Below, in pieces: positions 16,568 through 26,447 of a stretch of 64,000 nucleotides of DNA (position 1 is the first letter of the stretch; every line of letters starts with the position of its first letter). The stretch comes from Bacteroidia bacterium (GTDB lineage Bacteria > Bacteroidota > Bacteroidia > J057): positions 2,604,001 through 2,668,000 of the forward strand of contig JAWPMV010000001.1 in assembly GCA_033391075.1 (NCBI GenBank). Reading direction: 5' to 3'. Made by a program: the position numbers and the translations under genes. A model generated the notes under the pieces. The model was not told the DNA's origin and made no database searches. It worked only from the letters and a program-made list of their open reading frames with translations.

Positions 16568-18870
16568 TTTTCTATAAATTCCTCTTCGTCTTCGCCGAAC
16601 TCTGATCTGTACCAGGCTTTAAACTCTTCAAGATTTAAGGGGAACCAATAATCTTTACAATCCATTTCCGCGAGCATTTTCGGGCTGGGCTTTGGGAATT
16701 TCCCATCTTTCAGGTGAGTGTAATCTTCATCCTTAAATGTCTCTCGCATAAAATAGGCCCAAATCGGCAGAGCTGTTGCAGCTCCCTGTCCGGCTGCAAG
16801 GCTTCTGAAATGAATACGAGGATCGTCTGCTCCCACCCAGGCTCCTGCCAAAAGACCGGGTACTGAACCAATAAACCATCCATCACTTTGCTCCTGGGTT
16901 GTGCCGGTTTTTCCTGCAACTTCGGCTTTAATTTTATACCGCGTTCGAATAGATCTGGCAGTTCCTTCGTCCACTACATCCTGCAGCATGCGATTGATGA
17001 ATACGCTGGTCTCCGGACTGATGATTTGTTTTTCAGAAAACTGACCCGGATCCTGGTAAATGATCTTGCCATTTCTGTCTTCCATCCGAAGCAAGTAGCG
17101 AGGATTTACCACTTTCCCCTGATTAAACAGAATAGCATACATATGTAGCATATCCCTCAGACTAATATCTGCACTCCCTAAAGCAATCGAAGGCAAGGCG
17201 GGAAGGTCATAGCTCAGGCCCATACGCCGAGTTAAGTCAACTACTTTCTGCGGGCCTATCTTAAGGATAAGGTTAACTGCTGCTACATTCACCGAATGCG
17301 TAAGGGCCCCTCGCATAGAGTATTCTCCTCCATATATATTGTCAGAGTTTCTGGGCGACCAATTATTATAGGTTCGATGGGCTACTTTGTCATTGGGAAT
17401 ATATTCACAAGGCGAAACGCCCTCTTCAAGTGCTGCTGCATAGACCAAAGGCTTGAAAGCTGAACCCGTTTGCCGACGACTTTTTACATGATCAAATTGA
17501 TAGAATTCATGGTTAAATCCCCCTACCCAGGCACGGATAAATCCATTCTGGGGTTCTATTGCCATAAATGCCCCTTGTAGCATGTAGATATCATGCAAAA
17601 TGGAATCCTTGGGACTCAAGGTAGTATCTCTGATTCCTTTATGGGTAAAAATCCGCATAGGAAGCTTTACCATAAATACCGAATCGATTTCTTTCTCGGA
17701 GAATCCAGCAGTTTGCAAATTTTTGTATCGTTTGCTTCGCTTCAGTTTATCTTCATACAGACCTTTGCTGGCTTTGGCTTTATTATATCCTTTCCAGTGT
17801 CGATCAAATTTGCCCTGAAGCTTGCGCATCTGATTATTCATAGATGCTTCTGCATAGCCTTGAAGGCCTGAATGGATACTGGTATATATCTTAAGTCCGT
17901 CTTTGTATAAATTATAATGCTTCCCGTCTGCTGCAGGATTTTCTTTGCACCACTGAACCAATTCCAGTCGCATATTTTCCCGTAGATAGGGAGCGATTCC
18001 TTCATGATGGGTGTATCGACCATAATCCAGCTCAAGGGCTAAGCCTTTGAGTCTTTCAAATTCTTCGGCACCTATCATACCGTATTTATGCATCTGACTA
18101 AAAACCAGATTCCTTCTTTGTTTGGCTCTCGCCGGATGCTGGATAGGACTATAGTAAGTAGGAGCCTTGAGCATGCCTACAAGAAGAGCAGCTTCTTCTG
18201 TACTGATTTCCTTTACATGCTTGTTGAAGAAATTTCTAGCGGCTATCTCCACCCCAAATTCATTGCCACCAAAAGAAACAGTATTTAGATAGAGGGCAAT
18301 GATATCTTCTTTGGAATAAATCTCCTCAAGATCTGAAGCAATAAGTGACTCTTTCACTTTATTTACGGGCAGACTCAAAATGGAAAAGTCTTCCCGGGGA
18401 TAGAAGTTCTTGGCAAGCTGTTGACTGAGTGTGCTTCCACCTCCGGAACTTTCATTCTGGAAAAGCAGGGTTTTGAATAGAACCCGTATCAAACTTTTAC
18501 CGTCTATTCCTTCATGTTCATAAAATCGTATATCCTCTGTAGCAAGCAATGCATCGATCAGATGGGAAGGCAAACTGTCGTAAGGGACAGTAATTCGATC
18601 TTCCAGAAAGTAGCGACCAATCAAGACTCCATCCACCGTATAAATTTCTGATGCCTGTGGCAAAGGATAATTTATAAGATCATTTTTATCAGGCATTTCC
18701 GTCCAAAGGCCCCAGGAAACTGTCTGTATAAATAGGAGTAGAAGGGAAAGGACACTTAGGAAGGCTCCAGAGATGAGGGATGTGCGTGGATTTTTCCGAA
18801 TAAATCCCCGGAGTTTATAGTAGAACTTTTGGTATGAACTTTTACTCTGTTGCGTGTCTTTATGGCTCAT
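16558..18870 (-). CDS. Class A penicillin-binding protein (PBP1A family)
   Basis: About 770 residues. A cytoplasmic N-terminus and one membrane helix (about 33-55) lead into a GT51 transglycosylase domain with ATEDIRFYEHEGIDGKSL, GGGSTLSQQLAKN and EIYSKEDIIALYLN. The transpeptidase domain (about 400-690) has the SxxK serine in TGSAFKPL (near 470), SVN in LTHSVNVAAV, and KTG in GKTGTTQEQSDGWFIG. It polymerises and crosslinks peptidoglycan in the periplasm. The ATG at 18870 is preferred over an in-frame TTG three codons upstream. It converges on coaX with a 10-bp overlap and diverges from mutL. Confidence 0.95.
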   Translation of the reverse strand: MSHKDTQQSKSSYQKFYYKLRGFIRKNPRTSLISGAFLSVLSLLLLFIQTVSWGLWTEMPDKNDLINYPLPQASEIYTVDGVLIGRYFLEDRITVPYDSLPSHLIDALLATEDIRFYEHEGIDGKSLIRVLFKTLLFQNESSGGGSTLSQQLAKNFYPREDFSILSLPVNKVKESLIASDLEEIYSKEDIIALYLNTVSFGGNEFGVEIAARNFFNKHVKEISTEEAALLVGMLKAPTYYSPIQHPARAKQRRNLVFSQMHKYGMIGAEEFERLKGLALELDYGRYTHHEGIAPYLRENMRLELVQWCKENPAADGKHYNLYKDGLKIYTSIHSGLQGYAEASMNNQMRKLQGKFDRHWKGYNKAKASKGLYEDKLKRSKRYKNLQTAGFSEKEIDSVFMVKLPMRIFTHKGIRDTTLSPKDSILHDIYMLQGAFMAIEPQNGFIRAWVGGFNHEFYQFDHVKSRRQTGSAFKPLVYAAALEEGVSPCEYIPNDKVAHRTYNNWSPRNSDNIYGGEYSMRGALTHSVNVAAVNLILKIGPQKVVDLTRRMGLSYDLPALPSIALGSADISLRDMLHMYAILFNQGKVVNPRYLLRMEDRNGKIIYQDPGQFSEKQIISPETSVFINRMLQDVVDEGTARSIRTRYKIKAEVAGKTGTTQEQSDGWFIGSVPGLLAGAWVGADDPRIHFRSLAAGQGAATALPIWAYFMRETFKDEDYTHLKDGKFPKPSPKMLAEMDCKDYWFPLNLEEFKAWYRSEFGEDEEEFIENQP

Positions 18871-18963
18871 TACCACCAAATCAATCGAATAGCAAGTTAC
18901 ATATATATCTGCTGATTACCAGAAAGCTATGAAAAGAACCGAAATATCGAATTGATTAAAGGG

Positions 18964-18971
18964 TAAATTTG
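18964..18971 (+). promoter_or_regulatory. Candidate -7 promoter element of the mutL operon
   Basis: TAAATTTG matches the Bacteroidota -7 consensus TAnnTTTG exactly and lies 20 bp before the mutL ATG at 18992. Transcription would start very close to the start codon, giving a short leader. No clear TTG is seen at the expected -33 distance. Confidence 0.4.
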
Positions 18972-18991
18972 TAGATTTGTGCGGAAGAGAT

Positions 18992-20839
18992 ATGAAAAAC
19001 CTGATTCAATTATTGCCAGACGCAATAGCTAACCAGATTGCTGCGGGAGAAGTGGTTCAAAGACCTGCCTCGGTTTTGAAGGAGCTTTTGGAAAATGCGA
19101 TCGATGCAGGATCAAGCTGTATAGACGTTGTCATAAAAAATGCGGGCAAAAGTTTGGTGCAGGTTACCGACAATGGAAAAGGTATGTCTTCACTCGACAG
19201 CCGGATGTGTTTCGAGAGACATGCTACCTCAAAAATCAGGAATCAATCAGATCTGTTCAACATCCAAACCCTGGGATTTCGGGGTGAAGCTCTTGCGAGT
19301 ATCGCTGCGGTGGCTCAGGTGCAATTAAAATCCCGCCAGTATGAAGACGAACTGGGGACCTTGCTGGAAATAGAGGCTAGTGAGATTAAAAAGCAGGAAC
19401 CTGCGGTTATGCCAATAGGGACTACCTTCCAGGTCAAAAACCTCTTTTTCAATGTACCAGCGAGACGAAATTTCCTTAAATCTAATCCCGTAGAGACTCG
19501 TCATTTGCTCAATGAGTTTATTCGAGTGGCAATTCCTCATCCGGAAATAGAAATGAGTTTCAGACATAATGAGACCCAGGTCTATGAATTGAAGAAGGGA
19601 AGTATGGAGGAAAGGCTGCATGCCTTGTTCGGCAATGATTTAAAGGGAAAGTTAACTCAGGTACAGGAAGAGACCGGTTATGCAAGACTCTCCGGTTTCT
19701 TAGGTACTCCTGATCTTTATAGAAAATATAGAGGGGATCAATTCTTCTTTGTCAATGGTCGATACATCAAGAGCAACTACCTCAACCATTCTATTGTCAA
19801 AGCCTACCAGGAATTCATTCCGGAAGACACCTATCCTTTCTATTGCATTTTCATTGAAATTGATCCCGAGCATGTCGATATCAATATACATCCGACAAAG
19901 ACCGAGGTAAAGTTTGATGATGAACGGACTTTGTATGTACTCTTGCAGGGAATTGTAAAACAGGGATTGGGAGCCCTTCATCAGGCTCCTGAATATGACT
20001 TTGAAAAAGGATCCATTCAATCAGAAATATATGGCTCCTCTTCACCCTTACCTAAGACGAGTCCCAAAGATTTTCCTCGCATTCCGGATTTCCCACAAAG
20101 AGAAAGGCCCAAAACCGAAGATTGGGATGCATTATATAGGCCTGAAAGTCATACGGAAAGAAAAACTGAGCAACTTCCATTTGAAAGATTTGAGTTGCCG
20201 GAGGTTCCGGAAAAGAAAAGTCCTCAGACTTCTTTGCCAATAAGCAATAAAAGCAGCGGAGGAGTAGGGGAAGAGCCCGGCTTTTTCGTGCAGTTTAAAA
20301 ATCGCTACATTCTGACAGAGAGGAATGGTAAGTTGCTTATCATTGATCAGAAGCTAGCGCATCAAAGAATCCTTTTTGAAAAATTCCTGAATAGTCAGAA
20401 AGGGAAACAATTGGCGAGTCAACAATTACTTTTCCCTCAGACAATTGAATTCAACGCTCCGGATTATGCTATGATCCTGGATGCTGAAGATGCCCTACAA
20501 AAAATGGGCTTTGAGTTGAAGGAGTTTGGGAGAAATACGCTCATCGTCTATGGTTCTCCTGCGGGGATACCAACTGGACAGATACGCGAGATATTCGACC
20601 AGATTCTGGGAGACCTGAAAATTTTAGGCACCAGCCATACACATGAGAAACTTTTTGAAGGAGTTGCAAAATCTGTTTCTGCCAGAAGCGCTGTAACTTC
20701 CTCAGGAAAATTGAGTATCATAGAACTAAAACATCTAGTTGAAGATCTCTTTAGATGCCAGGCGCCCGGATATAGCCCTAGTGGCAAACCGACATTCAAA
20801 AGTATAAACCCGGAAGAGCTTTCCGAGTTTTTTAGTTAA
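18992..20839 (+). CDS. mutL: DNA mismatch repair protein MutL
   Basis: 615 residues. The N-terminal GHKL ATPase is intact: IAAGEVVQRPASVLKELLEN, DAGSSCIDV, DNGKGM, and TLGFRGEALASIAAV, then FFNVPARRNFLKS and FVNGRYIKSN. A charged, proline-rich linker (about 350-420) joins the C-terminal dimerisation domain. There the usual endonuclease motif DQHAxxE is altered to DQKLAHQR (452-459), and the C-terminal CPHGRP-type motif reads SPSGKP (595-600). The start is the ATG at 18992; an upstream in-frame TTG would add only five residues. It heads a run of co-directional genes with two rhomboid-like proteins and an EEP protein. Confidence 0.95.
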   Translation: MKNLIQLLPDAIANQIAAGEVVQRPASVLKELLENAIDAGSSCIDVVIKNAGKSLVQVTDNGKGMSSLDSRMCFERHATSKIRNQSDLFNIQTLGFRGEALASIAAVAQVQLKSRQYEDELGTLLEIEASEIKKQEPAVMPIGTTFQVKNLFFNVPARRNFLKSNPVETRHLLNEFIRVAIPHPEIEMSFRHNETQVYELKKGSMEERLHALFGNDLKGKLTQVQEETGYARLSGFLGTPDLYRKYRGDQFFFVNGRYIKSNYLNHSIVKAYQEFIPEDTYPFYCIFIEIDPEHVDINIHPTKTEVKFDDERTLYVLLQGIVKQGLGALHQAPEYDFEKGSIQSEIYGSSSPLPKTSPKDFPRIPDFPQRERPKTEDWDALYRPESHTERKTEQLPFERFELPEVPEKKSPQTSLPISNKSSGGVGEEPGFFVQFKNRYILTERNGKLLIIDQKLAHQRILFEKFLNSQKGKQLASQQLLFPQTIEFNAPDYAMILDAEDALQKMGFELKEFGRNTLIVYGSPAGIPTGQIREIFDQILGDLKILGTSHTHEKLFEGVAKSVSARSAVTSSGKLSIIELKHLVEDLFRCQAPGYSPSGKPTFKSINPEELSEFFS

Positions 20840-20850
20840 AGAAAAAGATA

Positions 20851-21567
20851 ATGCTGGATAGACTTACTCCCATAACCAAACATCTTATACTGATCAATGT
20901 AGTAGTATTTGTGGCGCTATTGATCATTCCCAATGCACAGTCGGTAGACGAGACCTATTTCGTCTTGAACAAATCAAATGCTTTGGGATTTCGGGGAATT
21001 GGCATCTATCAGGGGGAAGAATACCTTACGATGAATGTGAAAGGGCAGGACCTGGCCGTTACGCCGGCAGATGCCTTCAATCCCGTCCAAATTGTTACCT
21101 CCTTTTTCAATCATTCTAAAAGGGGCTATGGTGGCAGAATAGAGATTTTTCATATCCTCTTCAATATGTTGGTGCTGGGTATGTTCGGTCCCGTCTGCGA
21201 GAGTGTCCTGGGTAGTAAACGCTTCCTCAACTTTTATTTGTTCTGTGGAGTGGTGGCCAGTTTACTCTTGACTTTTCTGGATCCTTCTCCCATACCGGTC
21301 TTGGGAGCATCCACAGCAGTCTCGGGTGTTTTGGTGGCATTTGCGATGACCTTTCCCAATCAGAAAATGGGTATAATGTTTTTGCCGATTTACTTTAAAT
21401 CCCGTGATTTTGTGCTGGGTTTAGCAGCTATTTCGGCGCTTTTAGTCATTTTGCAAGTATTCGGAATAAATATTGGAGGGGGTATATCACACTTTGGCCA
21501 CTTGGCTGGAATGGTCGCGGGATATTTATTCTTTAAGATTGAAAAATATTTACCTCTACCTAAATAG
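20851..21567 (+). CDS. Rhomboid-family intramembrane serine protease
   Basis: 238 residues, six or so membrane helices. The rhomboid core is recognisable: HILFNMLVLGMFG (HxxxN, His101/Asn105), the serine motif in LGASTAVSGVL (Ser154), and the catalytic histidine in SHFGHLAGMVAGY (His217). The serine motif is GAST instead of the usual GxSG, an uncommon variation next to the nucleophile. Rhomboids cleave transmembrane substrates within the bilayer. It begins 11 bp after mutL and is followed by a second rhomboid-like gene. Confidence 0.88.
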   Translation: MLDRLTPITKHLILINVVVFVALLIIPNAQSVDETYFVLNKSNALGFRGIGIYQGEEYLTMNVKGQDLAVTPADAFNPVQIVTSFFNHSKRGYGGRIEIFHILFNMLVLGMFGPVCESVLGSKRFLNFYLFCGVVASLLLTFLDPSPIPVLGASTAVSGVLVAFAMTFPNQKMGIMFLPIYFKSRDFVLGLAAISALLVILQVFGINIGGGISHFGHLAGMVAGYLFFKIEKYLPLPK

Positions 21568-21629
21568 TGGCTAAACATTATATTCAAATTAGGCTTGTAA
21601 TAGTATAAGGGAAAAAAGTAACTTTGTTT

Positions 21630-22706
21630 ATGGATTTGAAAGATCAGTTCAATTTATTTATCAGTCGCCATAAAACAATTGCCTGGGTATTGGTTTTGAT
21701 GGGAGCTGGCTTGCTTTTGCAAGGTCTGCTTTACGTTATTTTCAGTATGACCGGTCAAACACAAATGTATGATGGCCTGATTAAATTACTGGTTTTGCCT
21801 TCTGATCTTATCCTGTTACTTCGACAACCCTGGAGTATTATTACCTTCCCTTTCTTCAGTCTCGAGTTTAATATCCTGAAGCTTTTGGTTAATGGCCTTA
21901 TCCTTTGGGCCTTTGGGCGAATTCATCAACAATTGATGGGAGACCAGAGAACCCGAAGATTATTGATTTTGGCTGTGCCGATTATTGGTATTCTGACAGC
22001 GAGCCTATCAAGTTTTACTACAAATCCCTATGTTGAGCAAGTAGCCCAAACAGAGGTAGTCGAAAGCTCTGAAAATCCTGTCGAAAGCTCAGCAACTAGT
22101 GCAGATTCAACAACTGAAGCTTCTGCAACAGAGGCAGAGACTGAAAAAGAAAAAATAAAACCCGATCCAGAGGAACAGCAAGTTGCCCAAAGAGGACTTA
22201 AAAATCTGTATTTCCCTTCTGGTATGATCGCCATTGTCATGGTCTTGGTTTTATCTTCAGTTACCCTGGTGCCCGCTTTCCAGGTACAACTCTTCTTATT
22301 TGGGAGAGTGAAAATATTGTGGATTGGAGTGGTACTGTTATTGCTTGAATTATCCATGGCGCTATTTTATACGCCATTAGCTATAGCCATTGCCATTGGA
22401 TCATTGTTGGGCTTTTTGCATGTGTACCTGATGAGGAGGGAAATAGATATTACAGAAATGATCTGGTCTTATTATTCGGAAAGCAATCGTCCTAAGATGA
22501 CAGTTGCTTACAAGTCCAGAAAAAAAGATGATTTGCAAGAAGCTCCGGTAACATCGGCACCCAAAAGCAAGAAGAGCAAAGGTAGTGTGCCGCAGGAAAC
22601 GGTAGACAAGATATTAGATAAGATCTCTGAAAAAGGATATGAGAGTTTAAGTAGAGAGGAGAAAGAGATTCTTTACAAGGCATCGAGCCAAAAAGAGGAT
22701 GAATAG
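21630..22706 (+). CDS. Rhomboid-like membrane protein lacking catalytic residues
   Basis: 358 residues. The N-terminal half has helices arranged as in rhomboids (WVLVLMGAGLLLQGLLY, then the FNILKLLVNGLILWAFGRIH segment that parallels the HxxxN helix), interrupted by an acidic Glu/Ser/Thr-rich loop (about 135-185). I find no GxS serine motif and no following histidine, so protease activity is unlikely. The C-terminal tail (VDKILDKISEKGYESLSREE) is a short helical motif found at the end of many Bacteroidota rhomboids. Start is the ATG at 21630; a TTG at 21624 is possible but unneeded. The 3' end overlaps the EEP gene by 8 bp. Confidence 0.75.
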   Translation: MDLKDQFNLFISRHKTIAWVLVLMGAGLLLQGLLYVIFSMTGQTQMYDGLIKLLVLPSDLILLLRQPWSIITFPFFSLEFNILKLLVNGLILWAFGRIHQQLMGDQRTRRLLILAVPIIGILTASLSSFTTNPYVEQVAQTEVVESSENPVESSATSADSTTEASATEAETEKEKIKPDPEEQQVAQRGLKNLYFPSGMIAIVMVLVLSSVTLVPAFQVQLFLFGRVKILWIGVVLLLLELSMALFYTPLAIAIAIGSLLGFLHVYLMRREIDITEMIWSYYSESNRPKMTVAYKSRKKDDLQEAPVTSAPKSKKSKGSVPQETVDKILDKISEKGYESLSREEKEILYKASSQKEDE

Positions 22707-23760
22707 GAACAGGAATTTATTCCACTTCATTATTGCTACATTCTATGCGCCCGTTCTGGCCCTGAGTTTTCTGGGTTTAGCGGCACCCTATATTTCTACC
22801 TCTGTTTTTTCCTGGATACAACTCATTCCTAATCTTTTTCCCCTCCTGATTGTCTTTCATTTACTGGCCATTTTCCTCTTTTTTAAAAAGTATAAATTCT
22901 TAAGCCTGCTTGCTTTTTTGGCTTTATTGGGTAGTAGCTGGGTGATCTCTAAGGATTGGAAAATAGGGGCGAAGAAAGAAATGGCTATTCAGTCAGATCA
23001 ATCCCTCAAAGTACTCTCTTATAATGTGGGGACTTTTGATTTTAAAGCGGAGAATATTGATACCTCTTCAGAGTTGTTGAAAAGCCTGGAGCCGGATGTA
23101 ATCACTCTGCAGGAATTTAGGAATCACAAACTGGCAGATGGTTCTTACGCCATCGATTATATGTCCAGGGCTTTGGATATGCCCTATCATCGCTTTGTAC
23201 ATCTTCCGGTTCATATTCATGGTGCAGTCATTTACTCCAAATATCCGATTGTGAATATTGATACTTTATTCATGCCTAGAAAGGAAATCAATAGTGGGAT
23301 TCTGGCTAGCATAGAAACTCCAGTGGGTATGGTAGGCGTCGGGAATGTGCATTTGAGTTCTTTTCAGATTGCCCAGACCTATAATGAGACGGATGGTTTT
23401 TTTGACAAATTAATCGCCATTTTCAGGCGAGCCAGGAAGGTTGTCAAATTGCAAAACGATAAAGTTGATCAAATCCTCAATAAGACAGCAAAATATCCTA
23501 ACCCTATCATTCTAACGGGGGATATGAATGCGACTCCCCATACAAGAGTCAATTATTTGCTCGCTCAGAAAATGAATGATTCCTTCCGTGAAGCGGGTAC
23601 TGGAATAGGGTGGAGCTATCCTTTGATGAACAAAATGCTGGGATTACGTATAGATCATCAGTACGCATCCTCAGAATTCGAAATATTGAAACATGAGATC
23701 GTACGAGAAGGAGTATCCGATCATTATCCTGTAATAGCCACCTATCGGATACAACCCTAA
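22699..23760 (+). CDS. Membrane-anchored endonuclease/exonuclease/phosphatase (EEP) family protein
   Basis: 353 residues. Two or three N-terminal membrane helices (about 8-95) are followed by an EEP domain facing the periplasm or cytoplasm. The metal and catalytic motifs are there: SYNVGTFDF, VITLQEFRNH (Glu), HGAVIYSKYPI, VGNVHL, ILTGDMNATPHTRV (Asp/Asn) and EGVSDHYPVIATY (Asp/His). Substrates of such proteins range from nucleic acids to phosphoinositides and sphingolipids; membrane anchoring makes DNase activity less certain. The order mutL, rhomboid, rhomboid, EEP looks like a fixed Bacteroidota neighbourhood. Confidence 0.88.
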   Translation: MNRNRNLFHFIIATFYAPVLALSFLGLAAPYISTSVFSWIQLIPNLFPLLIVFHLLAIFLFFKKYKFLSLLAFLALLGSSWVISKDWKIGAKKEMAIQSDQSLKVLSYNVGTFDFKAENIDTSSELLKSLEPDVITLQEFRNHKLADGSYAIDYMSRALDMPYHRFVHLPVHIHGAVIYSKYPIVNIDTLFMPRKEINSGILASIETPVGMVGVGNVHLSSFQIAQTYNETDGFFDKLIAIFRRARKVVKLQNDKVDQILNKTAKYPNPIILTGDMNATPHTRVNYLLAQKMNDSFREAGTGIGWSYPLMNKMLGLRIDHQYASSEFEILKHEIVREGVSDHYPVIATYRIQP

Positions 23761-23937
23761 GTAAAGCGAGATGAAAAAATTTCTCCTTACATATCACTTC
23801 TTTTGTTGCCGCCTGGCCGGCTAATTCATTATTTTTTCTCATTTCCCCCTATTTCTTTCCAAAAGGAGAGAAAGTTTTTGATTTCCAGTCGAATAAGATT
23901 TGGAAAATGCTTTTGCTAATTTTTATTTGCAAGCCGT

Positions 23938-25455
23938 ATGACACAACTTCAAGTTTATAACAGCCTTAATAGGAAAAAAGAAATATTCGAGCCCATAAAT
24001 CCTCCATTCGTAGGAATGTATGTTTGTGGTCCTACCGTTTATGGAAATGCCCATCTGGGCCATGCCCGATCAGCGATTACCTTTGACACGGTTTTCCGAT
24101 TCCTGAAAGATCAGGGGTTTAAAGTGAGATACGTCAGAAACATTACTGATGTAGGCCACCTGGAAAATGATGCCGACGTAGGAGATAGTAAGATTGAAAA
24201 GCAGGCGCGGGTCGAGCAATTGGAACCCATGGAGGTTGCACAGCGATACTTCAATGCATATACCGAGGATATGACAGCGATGAACCTCATCCGCCCGGAC
24301 ATAGAGCCAAGAGCGACTGGTCATATCCTTGAACAAATCGAAGCGGTACAACAAATCCTGGATAATGGATTCGCTTATGAATCGGAAGGTTCAGTCTACT
24401 TCGATGTTTTTAAATACAATGAGGCCTTTCCTTATGGGAAACTTTCTGGAAGGGATCTCGATAATATCCGCGAAATCACCCGTGATCTGGATGGAGTAAG
24501 CGATAAGAAAAACCAGGCGGACTTTGCCCTCTGGAAAAAAGCGGAACCCAATCACATCATGCGCTGGAACTCTCCCTGGGGAGAAGGATTTCCCGGTTGG
24601 CATATCGAGTGTACGGTTATGAGTACCAAATACCTTGGTAAGAAGTACGATATCCATGGAGGTGGAATGGACCTTCTGTTTCCGCATCACGAAGCCGAAA
24701 TCGCACAGTCAAATGCCTGCAATTGCGATTTGCCTGTATCGGAGCAAGATGAAGCGAAATACTGGCTCCATAATAACATGATTACCTATGAAGGGAAAAA
24801 GATGGGTAAGTCTTTAGGGAATGCCATCGGACTCCGACAATTCTTCAGTGGGGATCATCCTTTACTGGACCAGGCTTATCACCCAATGGTGATTCGTTTC
24901 TTCATACTTCAGGCTCATTACCGTAGTACCCTCGACTTCTCCAATACAGCCCTTCAGGCTTCTGAAAAAGCATTGAAGAGAATGGGAGAGAGCATCAAAC
25001 GCCTGCAAGCCATTGAGCTAAAAGGAAGACCAGAAATGGTGAATCCCAATATGGAGAGCAATTTGCTCAGCTTTTACGAGGATGCACAAAAAGCCATGAA
25101 TGATGATTTCAATACAGCTCAGGTTATAGCAAGAATGTTTGATACCCTTGCTGTTGTAAACGAAATTTATCAGAATACAAATAAAGCACTGCCAATAAAA
25201 GCAGAAACTTTCGAGAAATTTCGTGAGGATTTTCTTCGAATTTTCACCCAATGGCTGGGCATGAAGCTGGAGATAGATGAGTCTTCCCAAATGGGCAAGA
25301 CCGTCGATGGCCTCATGCAACTTGTGATTGAATTGCGTGCTCAGGCGAGGGAGGAAAAACGCTGGCCGGAAGCCGATTTGATTCGTGATCAATTGGGTAA
25401 ACTCAAGATCAAACTTGACGATGGTTCAGATAAGACCGATTGGAGGTTTGAATAA
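23938..25455 (+). CDS. cysS: Cysteinyl-tRNA synthetase
   Basis: 505 residues. Class I aminoacyl-tRNA synthetase charging tRNA-Cys. The HIGH motif appears as NAHLGHARS following the zinc cysteine of [10 protein letters not shown]; further zinc ligands are in WHIECTVMS and [10 protein letters not shown]; the KMSKS motif is KKMGKSLGN. The C-terminal DALR-type helical domain (about 350-480) is present. A 177-bp intergenic region precedes it. Its TAA stop shares one base with the ATG of the following M28 gene. Confidence 0.96.
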   Translation: MTQLQVYNSLNRKKEIFEPINPPFVGMYVCGPTVYGNAHLGHARSAITFDTVFRFLKDQGFKVRYVRNITDVGHLENDADVGDSKIEKQARVEQLEPMEVAQRYFNAYTEDMTAMNLIRPDIEPRATGHILEQIEAVQQILDNGFAYESEGSVYFDVFKYNEAFPYGKLSGRDLDNIREITRDLDGVSDKKNQADFALWKKAEPNHIMRWNSPWGEGFPGWHIECTVMSTKYLGKKYDIHGGGMDLLFPHHEAEIAQSNACNCDLPVSEQDEAKYWLHNNMITYEGKKMGKSLGNAIGLRQFFSGDHPLLDQAYHPMVIRFFILQAHYRSTLDFSNTALQASEKALKRMGESIKRLQAIELKGRPEMVNPNMESNLLSFYEDAQKAMNDDFNTAQVIARMFDTLAVVNEIYQNTNKALPIKAETFEKFREDFLRIFTQWLGMKLEIDESSQMGKTVDGLMQLVIELRAQAREEKRWPEADLIRDQLGKLKIKLDDGSDKTDWRFE

Positions 25456-26447
25456 TGAAGCATTCATTTTTAACATACAGAACAGGAGGATTGGCTTTGC
25501 GGTCAATGCTCCTTTTTTTTCTGACAGCTTTCCTCTTTTTTTCCTGCGAAGACAAACCGAAAAAAACGAGTTTTGATGAACAGGAATTACAGGTGGATAT
25601 TCCCGATTTTAATGCTGACTCGGCCTATGAGTATGTAGCTAAGCAGGTAGCCTTTGGGCCCAGAGTTCCGAATATGGGGAGTCATATCAATTGTGGGGAA
25701 TGGTTAGGAAAATTTTTGGAAGATAAAGGAGCCAAAGTATTTCGACAAACGGCGACTGTTACGGCCTGGGATGGTACGCAATTGTCAGCTCAAAATATTA
25801 TTGCTCAGTACAATCCTGAAGCAAAAAAACGGATACTCCTTTCTGCTCATTGGGATACGAGACCCATAGCTGATCAGGATACAGAGCGGCAGAATGAGCC
25901 TATCTTAGGAGCAAATGATGGTGCCAGTGGAGTAGGGGTACTCTTGGAAATTGCCCGACAAATTCAGGCAAAGAAACCTGCAGTAGGTATTGATATTTGC
26001 CTGTGGGATGCTGAAGATTATGGGAATCCTGGAACGGTCAACTCCTATAGTTTGGGTACCCAATACTGGGCAAAAAACAAGCATGTCCCTAATTATAATG
26101 CCCAATTTGGGATAAATCTCGATATGGTTGGGGCAGCTGGGGCTCAATTTTTCAAAGAAGGAAATTCGATGACCTATGCACCAGCGATCCTGGAGAAAGT
26201 ATGGTTATCTGCAAGAAGGCAAGGCTATGGCTCTTATTTCTCTCATGTAAGAAGCAATGCCGTTACTGATGACCATTTCTATGTGAGTAAGCTGGCGGGG
26301 ATTCCCTGCATAGATGTGATAGACCAAAAAAGCGGGGCCGAATTTTTTGATCAATGGCATACCCATGGCGATGATATGTCGGTCATTTCTAAAGAAACCC
26401 TGAAGGCAGTTGGGCAAACGGTTCTGGATGTAATCTACCGAGAGTAA
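25455..26447 (+). CDS. M28-family zinc peptidase / glutaminyl cyclase-like lipoprotein
   Basis: 330 residues. A hydrophobic N-terminal helix ends in a lipobox (FFSCEDK, Cys31 or so), so the protein is probably an extracytoplasmic lipoprotein. The M28 metal-binding residues are visible: SAHWDTRP (His/Asp), ANDGASGVGVLLE (Asp), LWDAEDYG (Glu/Asp), NLDMVG and the final His in TDDHFYVSKLAG. Close Bacteroidota relatives are annotated as glutaminyl-peptide cyclotransferases; aminopeptidase activity is the alternative. Both ends overlap neighbouring genes by one base (TAATG). Confidence 0.9.
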   Translation: MKHSFLTYRTGGLALRSMLLFFLTAFLFFSCEDKPKKTSFDEQELQVDIPDFNADSAYEYVAKQVAFGPRVPNMGSHINCGEWLGKFLEDKGAKVFRQTATVTAWDGTQLSAQNIIAQYNPEAKKRILLSAHWDTRPIADQDTERQNEPILGANDGASGVGVLLEIARQIQAKKPAVGIDICLWDAEDYGNPGTVNSYSLGTQYWAKNKHVPNYNAQFGINLDMVGAAGAQFFKEGNSMTYAPAILEKVWLSARRQGYGSYFSHVRSNAVTDDHFYVSKLAGIPCIDVIDQKSGAEFFDQWHTHGDDMSVISKETLKAVGQTVLDVIYRE

